The position numbers and the translations under genes are program-made. 64,000 bases of DNA from Shinella granuli (GTDB lineage: Bacteria > Pseudomonadota > Alphaproteobacteria > Rhizobiales > Rhizobiaceae): contig NZ_SLVX01000004.1 of NCBI RefSeq assembly GCF_004341885.1, positions 1 to 64,000 of the forward strand, read 5' to 3'. The notes beneath the pieces were generated by a model that saw only the letters and a program-made list of their open reading frames with translations, was not told the origin of the DNA and ran no database searches. The first letter of the stretch is position 1; the number at the start of each line of letters is the position of its first letter. Below, piece by piece: positions 15,197-23,071 of this stretch.

Positions 15197-15254
15197 GCTT
15201 CGGCATCGTTCCGCGCTTCTCCGGTCAATGCAACCCCAAGTGCAGGAGAAGCAC

Positions 15255-15860
15255 ATGATACCGAGCATATTTTCCGATATTGCACCGAAGGCGCTGCTCG
15301 CGTCCGTCGCCGTGTGGGCGGGTGCCAACTATGTGGTGATCGGCCCCGAGGTCGCCAGCCGCGTGGCAAATGCGGACTTCGTTCCTGTCTGCGAAGGTAA
15401 CTTCAAGGCCATGGTCGCGGCGGCGGGCGAAGAGCGCGCCAGTCAGGTGCGGATGCCGAAGCTCGACGCGATGCAGGAACTCGCCATCGAACAGGCGCGT
15501 AATCTCTACAATAGCGAATGGATGGATCAACTGCGCATCATGTCGGGCGGGAAAGACCCGTTCGGCATCGACAAGGGCGCGCGCCTCGTTCTTCAGGAAA
15601 TCGAAGACAGCAAGCGGGCCGCCAAGGCGGCGTATGAGGCGGCGCAAGAGCGTATCCGCCAAGAAACCGCCACCACGCTCGGCAAGGCGGGCGATATGTG
15701 CGGCTGCGTGGCCGACGCCGCGATAGCCGACACGCGCACGGATTGGGCCATCTATTCCGGCACCCTGACCTTCATCACGCCCGCATCCGTCAAGGCGTTC
15801 GACCAGCGCATGGGCCAAGCCTTCAATGCCGGTGCCTGCGGCTTGAAAGGCGGTGCGTGA
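15255..15860 (+). CDS. Membrane-anchored transfer-operon protein, unknown
   Basis: A 201-residue protein starting MIPSIFSDIAPK; AGGAGA before the ATG fixes the start. Residues about 10-28 are hydrophobic (LLASVAVWAGANYVVIG), probably an N-terminal anchor or uncleaved signal. The remainder is periplasmic-looking, with a helical charged middle (LQEIEDSKRAAKAAYEAAQE in part) and a CGC pair. It is the first gene of an operon leading to the coupling protein, with overlaps at each junction, so it probably takes part in DNA transfer. Confidence 0.7.
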   Translation: MIPSIFSDIAPKALLASVAVWAGANYVVIGPEVASRVANADFVPVCEGNFKAMVAAAGEERASQVRMPKLDAMQELAIEQARNLYNSEWMDQLRIMSGGKDPFGIDKGARLVLQEIEDSKRAAKAAYEAAQERIRQETATTLGKAGDMCGCVADAAIADTRTDWAIYSGTLTFITPASVKAFDQRMGQAFNAGACGLKGGA

Positions 15861-16252
15861 TGGAACGCACAGTGTTCTATTCCGGCGGCGGTTTCGAGGT
15901 CAGCGAGTCGATGCTGAAAACCCCGCGCAAGACCTATGCCCTGGGCCAGGTCGAATATGTCTCCGTCAGCCGCCCGCTGCTGCTCTTTGCCGGTCTTCCG
16001 GCGGCGGGCGTGATTGGCTTCGCGCTCATCTTCCGCCGCTACCTGTTCGCCGAGGAAATCGGCACGCTGATCGGCTGCGCGATTGCAGCGCTGGCCGCCT
16101 CGCTGGTGTTCGGCACGCTGCGCGTTCACTCGCTCGCGCTGCGCGACGATGAAGTGGCGATGAACTTCGGCACGATCCGGCGGCTGCGGGCCGTCCGGCT
16201 CGCCGTCGAAAAGGCCATGGCCTACCGCGACCATGGAAAGCGGGACGCATGA
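15860..16252 (+). CDS. Small membrane protein of the transfer operon
   Basis: A 130-residue protein with two predicted membrane helices at about 41-56 (LLLFAGLPAAGVIGFALI) and 68-87 (TLIGCAIAALAASLVFGTL). Soluble ends include a beta-rich N-terminus starting MERTVFYSGGGFEV. The start overlaps the upstream stop (TGATG) and its own stop overlaps the coupling protein start (ATGA). No family was recognised; position suggests a role with the coupling protein in the membrane. Confidence 0.72.
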   Translation: MERTVFYSGGGFEVSESMLKTPRKTYALGQVEYVSVSRPLLLFAGLPAAGVIGFALIFRRYLFAEEIGTLIGCAIAALAASLVFGTLRVHSLALRDDEVAMNFGTIRRLRAVRLAVEKAMAYRDHGKRDA

Positions 16253-18273
16253 GCCTGCCCGTCCACCCCAAGAGCGGCCCGATCAATCGGGCCGCATTCC
16301 TCTCCGGCCTCGGCGGCACGGCTGCGTGGCAATTCTGGCCGATGGCCGATAGCGGCCTGTTGCAAACGATCACGGCGGGGCTATGCCTCGCCGTGTCCAT
16401 CCCCTCCGGCATCCGCACGGCGGTCTTGCTGGTCAAGGATTACAAGCTGCGGCGCGATTTGGCACGCGCAGCGGAAGCCTCCAGCGACCACGGCACGGCG
16501 CGGGAAGCCGAATGGCACGAGCTGGTGGCGCGTGGCATGGAACGGCCCGCCAGCGGCAACCTGCTCGGCCTGCACCGGCATGACGATAAGATGCTGCTGC
16601 TGCCGGTCTTCACACCGCCGAAGACGCCCTTCGCGCTGATCGAGATGCCGCCCGGTGTCGGCAAGACGGTCAATTACGTCATCGGCTCCGTGCTGCATCA
16701 GGCGCGGCTCGGCAAATCCCTGTTCATCCCAGACGTAAAGGCCGAACTCGCCCCCATGCTGGTGCGGGCGTTGAAGGCGCTCGGCATTGAAGTCTGGTGC
16801 GTCAATCCGGCCAAGCTGCATCTGAAACTGTGCGGCGATACGGAACTCAACCTCTATCAGGCGGTGCTCGATGCCTGCCATGATGAGGGCGACTTCCGCA
16901 AGGACGCGATCAAGCTGGCGCTGGATCTCGCCGATCTGCATCTGCCGGAACCATCGGGCGGCGAAGACAAGAATATCTTCTTCCGCAACGGCTCGCGGCG
17001 CTGCCTGACCGTCGGCATTTTGAGTCAGGCTATTCTCGATCCGGCGGGCTGCACGCCCTCCGATGTGTTCGCGCTGCTGAACGATCCGGCGCTATTCCCG
17101 AAACGGCTCGTGGAGCTTCGTCACAACCTGCCGAAGAAGATGCCGAAGGACGCGATTGTCGCTTTCCTGAGAACGCAGGCCGCCAGTCTACTCGATATTC
17201 TCAAGAACAATGCCGAACACGCGCACTCCTTCATCGAAGGGGCGACGCAGCGCCTGATCGCCTTCAATCAGGGCGGACGCATGGCGGGCTATGGCCGGAC
17301 GGCCACCGTCAACATTGCCGATATGCGCAAACGCCAGATTGCCGTCTTCGTCATGGCCCCGCTCTCTCATGCCCGCGACTTCGCGCCGGTCGTCTCGCTA
17401 CTCAATCATAGCCTCTTGGAAGTGGCGAAACGCAATCCCGCCGGTCATCCCGTTCATATCGTCGGGGAAGAAGCGCTGAATTTTCGTTTTTCCAATCTGG
17501 CCTCCGATATGGAGACTATGAGGGGGCTGCACATCAGCGCCGACCTTTATATCCAGTCCTTCGACGGCCTGATCCGCAAATACGGGCGCGATACGGCGAA
17601 TGCTATCGAATCATATAGCGACACCCGCATCTATGGGGGGCTGAACTCCTACCATCGCGCTAAGCACGTCTCCGACATGCTGGCCGAGGCCACCATCCGG
17701 CGGCAGGATTATTCCTACAAGGCGGATGTGGCCGATATCGGGGTATCGAGCCGCGAGCTTGGCCGCAAGCTCATGACCCCTGATGAAATCCTCGCCATGG
17801 ATCGCGGGGATGCGTGGGTCTTCGTGCGTGGGCTTCGGCCCATGCGCCTTGCCATGATCGACTATGGCCGCGTAGCGCCGTGGCGCGATGAGGTCGCGGA
17901 CAATCCGCTGGAAGGCACCCGCCTGCGCGGCGAAGCGGCCTTCACGATCCGCTATGCCGACAAGGATACCACGCCGCCGGAACCGCCGACCATCGAGGGC
18001 GTGGCCTATCCGTCCGCAATACCGGCCAAGCGCAAGCGGCGCATGACGCCGCCCGTCCGGCTGCGCCACCTCGCATGGGTGCCGTTCGTGGTCGCGGCGA
18101 CCTTTATCGACCTGACCACGCTGCCGACGCCGCATGTGCGCCTGACGGCCACCTATAGCGGGCCGGATTCCGCCCGCTTCTATCACCGCTGCGATTATGT
18201 CGGGCTGCACGCCCGCACGATTGCCCCGCCGGACGGGCGCTGCCCCGTCGTCGCTTTCTTCCCTGCTTATTGA
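16249..18273 (+). CDS. traG: Type IV coupling protein (VirD4/TraG-like)
   Basis: A 674-residue ATPase that would deliver the relaxase-DNA complex to a helper type IV secretion system. N-terminal membrane segments lie at about 18-60. Walker A is PPGVGKT (about 134-140), and the Walker B region is HIVGEEALNF (about 402-411) followed by LHISADLYIQS. After residue about 590 there is an extra C-terminal part with a hydrophobic stretch (LAWVPFVVAATFIDL), not typical of VirD4. Because no channel genes are present, this protein defines the element as mobilizable rather than self-transmissible. Confidence 0.88.
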   Translation: MSLPVHPKSGPINRAAFLSGLGGTAAWQFWPMADSGLLQTITAGLCLAVSIPSGIRTAVLLVKDYKLRRDLARAAEASSDHGTAREAEWHELVARGMERPASGNLLGLHRHDDKMLLLPVFTPPKTPFALIEMPPGVGKTVNYVIGSVLHQARLGKSLFIPDVKAELAPMLVRALKALGIEVWCVNPAKLHLKLCGDTELNLYQAVLDACHDEGDFRKDAIKLALDLADLHLPEPSGGEDKNIFFRNGSRRCLTVGILSQAILDPAGCTPSDVFALLNDPALFPKRLVELRHNLPKKMPKDAIVAFLRTQAASLLDILKNNAEHAHSFIEGATQRLIAFNQGGRMAGYGRTATVNIADMRKRQIAVFVMAPLSHARDFAPVVSLLNHSLLEVAKRNPAGHPVHIVGEEALNFRFSNLASDMETMRGLHISADLYIQSFDGLIRKYGRDTANAIESYSDTRIYGGLNSYHRAKHVSDMLAEATIRRQDYSYKADVADIGVSSRELGRKLMTPDEILAMDRGDAWVFVRGLRPMRLAMIDYGRVAPWRDEVADNPLEGTRLRGEAAFTIRYADKDTTPPEPPTIEGVAYPSAIPAKRKRRMTPPVRLRHLAWVPFVVAATFIDLTTLPTPHVRLTATYSGPDSARFYHRCDYVGLHARTIAPPDGRCPVVAFFPAY

Positions 18274-18284
18274 TGGAGAATACC

Positions 18285-18827
18285 ATGACGCGCAAAACGC
18301 ATCCCGTCATCCGCGACAGCTTCAACATGAGCGCCGACGAACTGGCGCTGCGCAAACCCTCGAACGATATGCGCCCGCTGGAAACCTTCGCCCGCGCCGC
18401 GAGCGGCGATCTGGTCGCCGACCGGCATCTTGCCCGCCCCAGTGTGCCCGAACGCGCCAAGGGCCTCGATTACACGGACAAGACCATGACCCGCTATATC
18501 AACGGACTGGAAGCCCGTCTGATCGACCATATGAGGAAACACGCGCCGCGCTGGCAGGGCAAGGAAGCCGCCCGCGTCCTTGCCACATGGCACCGGCCCG
18601 CCGCCAATCATCCGGCTCCTTCGTGGGCGGCGTCCCGCGATGCCATGGCCGACGCGCATGATGCTGCCGCCGCGCTTCTGCGCGAACGCCTGATCGCGCG
18701 CATGGGCAAGATCGGGGATATCCGCATTGCCCGCACCCTCGGCGGCTACAAACAGGCCGATCCGTTGCACCTGATCTTCCATAACCGCTCCCCCGTCCTG
18801 TCTAACCGGCTCAAGCACAAGCAATAG
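18285..18827 (+). CDS. Transfer-operon protein of unknown function
   Basis: A 180-residue soluble protein, basic and mostly helical, starting MTRKTHPVIRDSF. GGAGA upstream of the ATG at 18,285 sets the start. It follows the coupling protein by 11 bases and is the last gene of that operon. Central helices around LEARLIDHMRKHAPRW could mediate DNA or protein binding. No family was recognised. Confidence 0.68.
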   Translation: MTRKTHPVIRDSFNMSADELALRKPSNDMRPLETFARAASGDLVADRHLARPSVPERAKGLDYTDKTMTRYINGLEARLIDHMRKHAPRWQGKEAARVLATWHRPAANHPAPSWAASRDAMADAHDAAAALLRERLIARMGKIGDIRIARTLGGYKQADPLHLIFHNRSPVLSNRLKHKQ

Positions 18828-18852
18828 CCGCAATAATAGGAATTTATTCTTG

Positions 18853-18878
18853 CAATATAGGTGTATGTTCCTGTATTG
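18853..18878. promoter_or_regulatory. Palindromic operator before the recombinase operon
   Basis: CAATATAGG and CCTGTATTG are reverse complements at 8 of 9 positions, separated by TGTATGTT. The site lies 36 bases before the ATG of the small gene that leads the recombinase operon and overlaps a possible promoter (TTGCAA, 18 bases, TATTGT). A repressor bound here would control integration and excision. In the circular form the same promoter would also feed mobC and the relaxase. Confidence 0.5.
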
Positions 18879-18913
18879 TTCTCATTAATGCCAGCCCCGA
18901 ATAGGACAGGCAG

Positions 18914-19345
18914 ATGGTTGATAAGAAGAGGCGCAAAAGACGGAAGGACGGCGGCAAGACGGTGCAGACAGGCAATACAGGCGGAAACTCTATCCCTATC
19001 CACTCTTCCGCCCCGCCGGTGCCTCCCGTCGCTTCGGATGTCGTCTTCGATGCCGAGAAGTACCGCCACCATGTCGCGCATTTCGATATGCCGGATGATC
19101 GTAAGGCCGAACTGCTCTTTGCTGTCTGGCAGATCATGCAGAGCTTCGTGGATCGCGCCTTCGGCGACGATCCGGTACAGCAGGTGCTGCGCGCCCGGCA
19201 TGTGGACTCTTTATCTATCGAAGATGAATCCGCTGCCTCCAGTGTGATAGGATCGTCCGAAACCCATAACAAGCAACAAAGACTGACAAGCGCCTTCCGG
19301 CCCAATGCCGCCGATAGGCGCGGGAAGGAGGATTCATCGGCATGA
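18914..19345 (+). CDS. Small protein preceding the serine recombinase
   Basis: A 143-residue protein with a very basic N-terminus (DKKRRKRRKDGGK), a proline-rich linker and a helical core at about 48-85 containing MPDDRKAELLFAVWQIMQSF. Its stop region overlaps the recombinase start, so the two are co-translated. Similar small proteins precede recombinases in other alphaproteobacterial mobile elements, as I remember; a recombination directionality factor is a fair guess given position and basic charge, but unproven. Confidence 0.65.
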   Translation: MVDKKRRKRRKDGGKTVQTGNTGGNSIPIHSSAPPVPPVASDVVFDAEKYRHHVAHFDMPDDRKAELLFAVWQIMQSFVDRAFGDDPVQQVLRARHVDSLSIEDESAASSVIGSSETHNKQQRLTSAFRPNAADRRGKEDSSA

Positions 19346-22300
19346 CAATGATGCAATTGGAGAAGAAACAAAAGGCGGTGCTGTATTGCCGCGTCTCGTC
19401 CGTCAAGCAACGGGTGGAGGGCGATGGCCTTGCCAGTCAGGAGCGGCGCTGCCGCGACTATGCGGCGATGAAGGGTTATGAGGTCTTGGATGTGTTCCGC
19501 GACGATGTGAGCGGCGGCCATGCCATGCGCCCCGCCATGATGGCGATGGTCAAATTCCTCAAAACCCGCCGCAAGGATGGGCTGGTCGTCATCATCGACG
19601 ACATCAGCCGGTTCAGCCGCGATATTCGCGGGCATTGGGATTTGCGCGATCTGTTGCGCGAGGCGGGCGGCAAGCTGGAAAGCCCGTCTATCGAGTTCGG
19701 CGACGATTCCGATTCCATCCTCGTGGAAAACCTGCTGGCGTCCGTCTCGCAGCACCAGCGCCAGAAGAACGCCGAGCAGACCAAGAACCGGATGAAGGCG
19801 CGGTTGCAAAACGGCTATTGGACGTTCCGCAGTCCCTTGGGCTATCGCTTCGAGCGCCGTTCCGGCCATGGCAAGCTGCTGATGCGTGACGAGCCGTTCG
19901 CTTCCATTCTCACCGAGGTATTCGAGGGCTATGCCTCGGGCCGCTTCGAGTCGTTCTCGGAAGTGAAATCCTTCCTCGAAGCCCAGCCCGTCTGGCCGAA
20001 GGATCGGCGCGGGGAAGTCCATTACGAGCGCATCAAGGAACTGTTCTCGCGTCCGGTCTATGCCGGATACGTCTATAGCGAGGATTGGGGCGTGGGTCTG
20101 ACGCAAGGCAAGCATGAGGGGCTGGTGTCGTTTGCCACATGGCAGGCGGCGCAGGATCGCCGTGATGGCGTGGCCAAGGCTCCGGCGAAGAAGAATATCA
20201 GCGAGGACTTCCCGCTGCGCGGCTTCGTCACCTGCGGCTGCTGCGGCAATGCCATGACCGCTAATTGGTCGAAGGGGCGCAGCAAGCTCTATCCGTACTA
20301 TCTGTGCGATACCAAAGGATGCCCCGATTACCGGAAATCCATCCGCAAGGAAAAGATCGAAGGCGAGTTCACGGCACTGCTGGCGTCCTTGAAACCTTCC
20401 GAAGGGCTGTTCAATCTCGCGCATCAGATGTTCCGCGACCTTTGGAACGCGAAACTGTCGTCATCGCAGAATCAGGGCGCAGCGCTGCGCAAGGAAATTG
20501 CCGCCGTTGAAAAGAAGATCGACCAGCTTCTGGAGCGTGTCACCGAAGCCGACAGCGAAATTCTGATCACGGCCTATGAGAAGAAAATCAAAGACCTTAC
20601 CAAACAGAAGCTGCTCATGGCCGAGTGCATCGCCCATTGCGGCAAACCGCTCAAGACATTCGGCGAAGCTTATCGAACCGCATTCGATTTCCTCGCAAAC
20701 CCCTGTAAACTTTGGCTTTCTGATCGTCTCGAAGACCAGCGGGCAGTGCTGCGTCTGGTCTTTGCCGAGCGGTTGCCCTACCTGCGCGGGGAGGGTTATC
20801 GAACCGCCAAAATCTCAACACCGTTCAAGATGTTAGGAGACATCGACATGTCTAAAAATGGAATGGTGCCCAGAAGAGGACTCGAACCTCCACGCCTCGC
20901 GGCACAGGTACCTGAAACCTGCGCGTCTACCAATTCCGCCATCTGGGCGACGGAGAGGCATGTAGAAGGACCGCTCGCCGGTGTCAACAGGCTTTTTGAA
21001 GTTTTCGCAACAGCTTGGCAAAAACTGTCTTTTCCACGAAAGCCGGCGGCGGTTTTGTGGGGAGAGGCGGGGCGGGGGAAAGGCTCAGTGGCTCACGGCC
21101 CAGGCGCGGATCCGTTCCAGCCCGGCCGCAAGCAGGCGCGCGGCGGCGGCCTCGCTCTGCGCTTCCACATAGCAGCGCATTTCCGGCGCGTTGCCGGAGG
21201 GGCGGAAATGGATGACGCTGCCGTCCTCCAGCGTGACGCGCAGCCCGTCGATGTCGCTCACCTTCGCCGGAACGCCGATCGGCGCGAGGAAGGCGGCCAG
21301 CGGCCCGGCGCCCGAGCGCAGGTCCGCCATCAGGGCCGCGCTGGTCTCCACGGGCATGTTCTCCAGGCGGTCGCTGGCTGCGGCCGGCAGGGCGAAGCCG
21401 GCGGCGATCGCCGAAAGCGGCCGCCCCTCCGCCGCCGCGAGCGCCAGCACGGCGAGCACCGGCATCAGGCTGTCGCGCGTGGGCAGCGCGGCGAGCGTGT
21501 GGCCGTTCACGGCAAAGGGGGTCGCCGTCAGCGTGCCGCCATTGGCCTCGAAGCCGGCGACCGCCGTCCCGCCGGCCGCGACCGCCGCGTTCATGGCGGC
21601 GATCACGAAGGGCGAGCCGACCCGGGTGCGCAGCACCGTGCCGGAAACGGCGGCCTCGATGCCCGAATTGGAGGTGACGGGTGTCGCGATCGTCGTGGCG
21701 CCGAGGAAGCGGCTGGCGATGAGGCCGACGAGGTCGCCGCGCAGGGGCGTGCCGGTCTCGTCGGTGACGAGCGGCCGGTCGCCGTCGCCGTCGGCGGAGA
21801 TGATGGCGGCAAGCCCGTGCTGCACGGCCCAATCCCGCAGCAGGGCGATCGTTTCCGCGGAGACGGCCTCCGTGTCGACGGGAATGAAGCGCTCCGAGCG
21901 GCCGAGCGAAACGACATCCGCGCCGTAATGGGCGAGCACGGAAACGAAGAGGTCGCGCGCCACCGTCGAATGCTGGTAGACGCCGATGCGAAGGCCGGCC
22001 AGCGCCCGCTCGGGCAACAGCGTGCGGTTGCGTGCGGTGTAGAGCGCCATGGCGGCGTCATGAAGGTCGTCGGCGGTTTCTGGCGTGACGGGAAGGTCCG
22101 TGCCTTCGTTGCGAATCGCCCCGGCGGCCGCGGTGATGGCGGCCTCGTCCGCCTTGTCGATCTCGCCGTCCGGCCGGTAGAACTTGATGCCGTTGCGGTC
22201 GGCGGGAATGTGCGAGCCGGTCACCATCAGGCAGGCCGCCTTGCGGGCAAGGCCGAGCAGGGCGAGCGCCGGCGTCGGCAGCGTGCCGCAGTCGCGCGGG

Positions 22301-22566
22301 CAAAGGCCGGCCTTGCGGAGGGCCGCGATCGCGATGGCCGCGATGGCCGGGCTGGAGGGGCGGAAATCGCGGCCGATCAGGATCTCGTCGCCCTGCCGCG
22401 CCATGCCGGCGGCCAGCAGATGGCGGGCAAAGGCGGTGGCATAAAGTGCGGTGGCCGGCCCTTCAAGATCCACGGAGAGGCCGCGCAGGCCGCTGGTTCC
22501 GAATTTCAGGCTCATGCGGTCACCCCATGTCTCTTGCCGTCCGGTCCTGTGAACGGTGCGACATGA
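19342..22566 (+). CDS. Large serine recombinase (integrase), fused to host sequence in the integrated state
   Basis: The element's integrase. An N-terminal resolvase domain has the catalytic serine S19 in YCRVSS. The recombinase domain follows, then a zinc ribbon (CGCCG at about 298, CDTKGC at about 328) and a coiled coil at about 370-430. The element-encoded part ends at residue 509 (20,868). Beyond that the frame has no stop and runs through the tRNA-Leu antisense (MVPRRGLEPPR...) and antisense to the phosphomannomutase gene for a 1,074-codon total. The last 565 residues are host-derived and surely non-functional as such. In a circle the protein would be about 544 residues with its proper tail from 171-278. 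Confidence 0.85.
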   Translation: MTMMQLEKKQKAVLYCRVSSVKQRVEGDGLASQERRCRDYAAMKGYEVLDVFRDDVSGGHAMRPAMMAMVKFLKTRRKDGLVVIIDDISRFSRDIRGHWDLRDLLREAGGKLESPSIEFGDDSDSILVENLLASVSQHQRQKNAEQTKNRMKARLQNGYWTFRSPLGYRFERRSGHGKLLMRDEPFASILTEVFEGYASGRFESFSEVKSFLEAQPVWPKDRRGEVHYERIKELFSRPVYAGYVYSEDWGVGLTQGKHEGLVSFATWQAAQDRRDGVAKAPAKKNISEDFPLRGFVTCGCCGNAMTANWSKGRSKLYPYYLCDTKGCPDYRKSIRKEKIEGEFTALLASLKPSEGLFNLAHQMFRDLWNAKLSSSQNQGAALRKEIAAVEKKIDQLLERVTEADSEILITAYEKKIKDLTKQKLLMAECIAHCGKPLKTFGEAYRTAFDFLANPCKLWLSDRLEDQRAVLRLVFAERLPYLRGEGYRTAKISTPFKMLGDIDMSKNGMVPRRGLEPPRLAAQVPETCASTNSAIWATERHVEGPLAGVNRLFEVFATAWQKLSFPRKPAAVLWGEAGRGKGSVAHGPGADPFQPGRKQARGGGLALRFHIAAHFRRVAGGAEMDDAAVLQRDAQPVDVAHLRRNADRREEGGQRPGARAQVRHQGRAGLHGHVLQAVAGCGRQGEAGGDRRKRPPLRRRERQHGEHRHQAVARGQRGERVAVHGKGGRRQRAAIGLEAGDRRPAGRDRRVHGGDHEGRADPGAQHRAGNGGLDARIGGDGCRDRRGAEEAAGDEADEVAAQGRAGLVGDERPVAVAVGGDDGGKPVLHGPIPQQGDRFRGDGLRVDGNEALRAAERNDIRAVMGEHGNEEVARHRRMLVDADAKAGQRPLGQQRAVACGVERHGGVMKVVGGFWRDGKVRAFVANRPGGRGDGGLVRLVDLAVRPVELDAVAVGGNVRAGHHQAGRLAGKAEQGERRRRQRAAVARAKAGLAEGRDRDGRDGRAGGAEIAADQDLVALPRHAGGQQMAGKGGGIKCGGRPFKIHGEAAQAAGSEFQAHAVTPCLLPSGPVNGAT
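20859..20869. other. Proposed attR core
   Basis: TGGAATGGTGC, identical to 161-171. It covers the last six bases (GCACCA) of the tRNA-Leu gene plus five bases downstream, so the tRNA end is preserved by integration. Just outside, GACATCGACATGTC (20,839-20,852) is a dyad that may belong to the recombinase binding arm. Confidence 0.7.
20864..20948 (-). tRNA. tRNA-Leu (CAG anticodon)
   Basis: On the minus strand the 85-base gene starts GCCCAGA and ends TCTGGGCACCA, with CCA encoded. The D-arm contains GGAATTGGTAGACGC. The anticodon stem CAGGT/ACCTG encloses the loop TTCAGGT, giving anticodon CAG. A long variable arm (GTGCCGCGAGGCGT region), as in class II tRNAs, and GGTTCGAGTCC in the T-arm follow. 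It is the integration target of the mobilizable element and remains complete. Confidence 0.97.
21085..22515 (-). CDS. Phosphomannomutase / phosphoglucomutase family enzyme
   Basis: A 476-residue alpha-D-phosphohexomutase, converting hexose 6-phosphate and 1-phosphate for nucleotide-sugar synthesis. The active-site loop is VTGSHIPADRNG (about 118, phosphoserine S). The metal loop is SADGDGDR (about 242). The sugar-binding loop is GFEANGG and the phosphate loop is RPSGNAPE near the C-terminus. It starts MSLKFGTSGLRG, typical of the family. The closest relatives are probably rhizobial ManB/NoeK-type enzymes. Its antisense strand is covered by the read-through frame of the integrase. Confidence 0.93.
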   Translation of the reverse strand: MSLKFGTSGLRGLSVDLEGPATALYATAFARHLLAAGMARQGDEILIGRDFRPSSPAIAAIAIAALRKAGLCPRDCGTLPTPALALLGLARKAACLMVTGSHIPADRNGIKFYRPDGEIDKADEAAITAAAGAIRNEGTDLPVTPETADDLHDAAMALYTARNRTLLPERALAGLRIGVYQHSTVARDLFVSVLAHYGADVVSLGRSERFIPVDTEAVSAETIALLRDWAVQHGLAAIISADGDGDRPLVTDETGTPLRGDLVGLIASRFLGATTIATPVTSNSGIEAAVSGTVLRTRVGSPFVIAAMNAAVAAGGTAVAGFEANGGTLTATPFAVNGHTLAALPTRDSLMPVLAVLALAAAEGRPLSAIAAGFALPAAASDRLENMPVETSAALMADLRSGAGPLAAFLAPIGVPAKVSDIDGLRVTLEDGSVIHFRPSGNAPEMRCYVEAQSEAAAARLLAAGLERIRAWAVSH

Positions 22567-22642
22567 ATAAAACAAAATGCGTGAACGTAATGCAAAGCAG
22601 GGACGTGACAGGGAAAAATCCCGCCAGAACAGTGAGGATCAC

Positions 22643-23020
22643 ATGTCGAAGATTCAAAATCTCGTTTTCGGTTGCGTGATGGGGATTGCCTCCGCGATCA
22701 CGCCCATGGGGGCGGCCCAGGCCGTCCCGCTCGCCGTGCCGGATATGAAGGTAGACACGAAAAGCGACGTCACCAAGGCGCAGGTGCAGTTCTGCTATGG
22801 CTACGGCTGCGACCGCCGTTACTATCGCCGCCACTATCGCCCGAACTACAGCTATGAGCGTCGCTATTATCGCCCGCGCTACGAGCGGCCGCGCTACTAT
22901 GGCGGGAACCGGTCGCATGTGAACTGGTGCGCCAACCGTTACCGCACCTACGACCCCTACACCAACCGCTACCATGCCGGCGGCGGCGTCTATCGCCTGT
23001 GCTATTCGCCCTATCGCTAG
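22643..23020 (+). CDS. BA14K-like small secreted protein
   Basis: A 125-residue protein with a signal peptide (about 1-28, ending GAAQA), then a Y/R-rich region. The C-terminal motif HVNWCANRYRTYDP ends in CYSPY and matches the BA14K family known from Brucella and other Rhizobiales. Family members are envelope proteins, some immunoreactive or lectin-like. GAGGATCAC precedes the ATG. It is divergent from the phosphomannomutase gene. Confidence 0.8.
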   Translation: MSKIQNLVFGCVMGIASAITPMGAAQAVPLAVPDMKVDTKSDVTKAQVQFCYGYGCDRRYYRRHYRPNYSYERRYYRPRYERPRYYGGNRSHVNWCANRYRTYDPYTNRYHAGGGVYRLCYSPYR

Positions 23021-23071
23021 GCACGGCCGCGATCCCAGGCGGACGGCGGGCTTCGGCCCGCCGTTCCCGTT

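Larger units (their letters stand above)
161..20869 (+). mobile_element. Integrative mobilizable element at tRNA-Leu
   Basis: An element of about 20.7 kb bounded by the 11-base direct repeat TGGAATGGTGC at 161-171 and 20,859-20,869. The right copy covers the last six bases of a tRNA-Leu gene. Next to the right end is a large serine recombinase. The left end carries mobC and a relaxase, and a coupling protein lies in the right third. There are no VirB/Trb mating-pair genes, so it is probably mobilized by another element. Cargo includes a toxin-antitoxin pair, an RTX protein and an AT-rich ATPase/FRG cassette. The right boundary is firm because it meets a tRNA. The left boundary rests on the repeat plus reading-frame continuity in the predicted circle. 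Confidence 0.75.

Noticed and set aside
16249-18827. A complete type IV secretion system, making the element self-transmissible
   Set aside because: Only the coupling protein and small associated proteins are present; no VirB4, VirB11 or VirB channel genes occur in the window.
20870-22566. C-terminal 565 codons of the integrase frame as a real protein domain
   Set aside because: They are antisense to a tRNA and to a well-conserved phosphomannomutase; the composition is that of a reverse-strand shadow.
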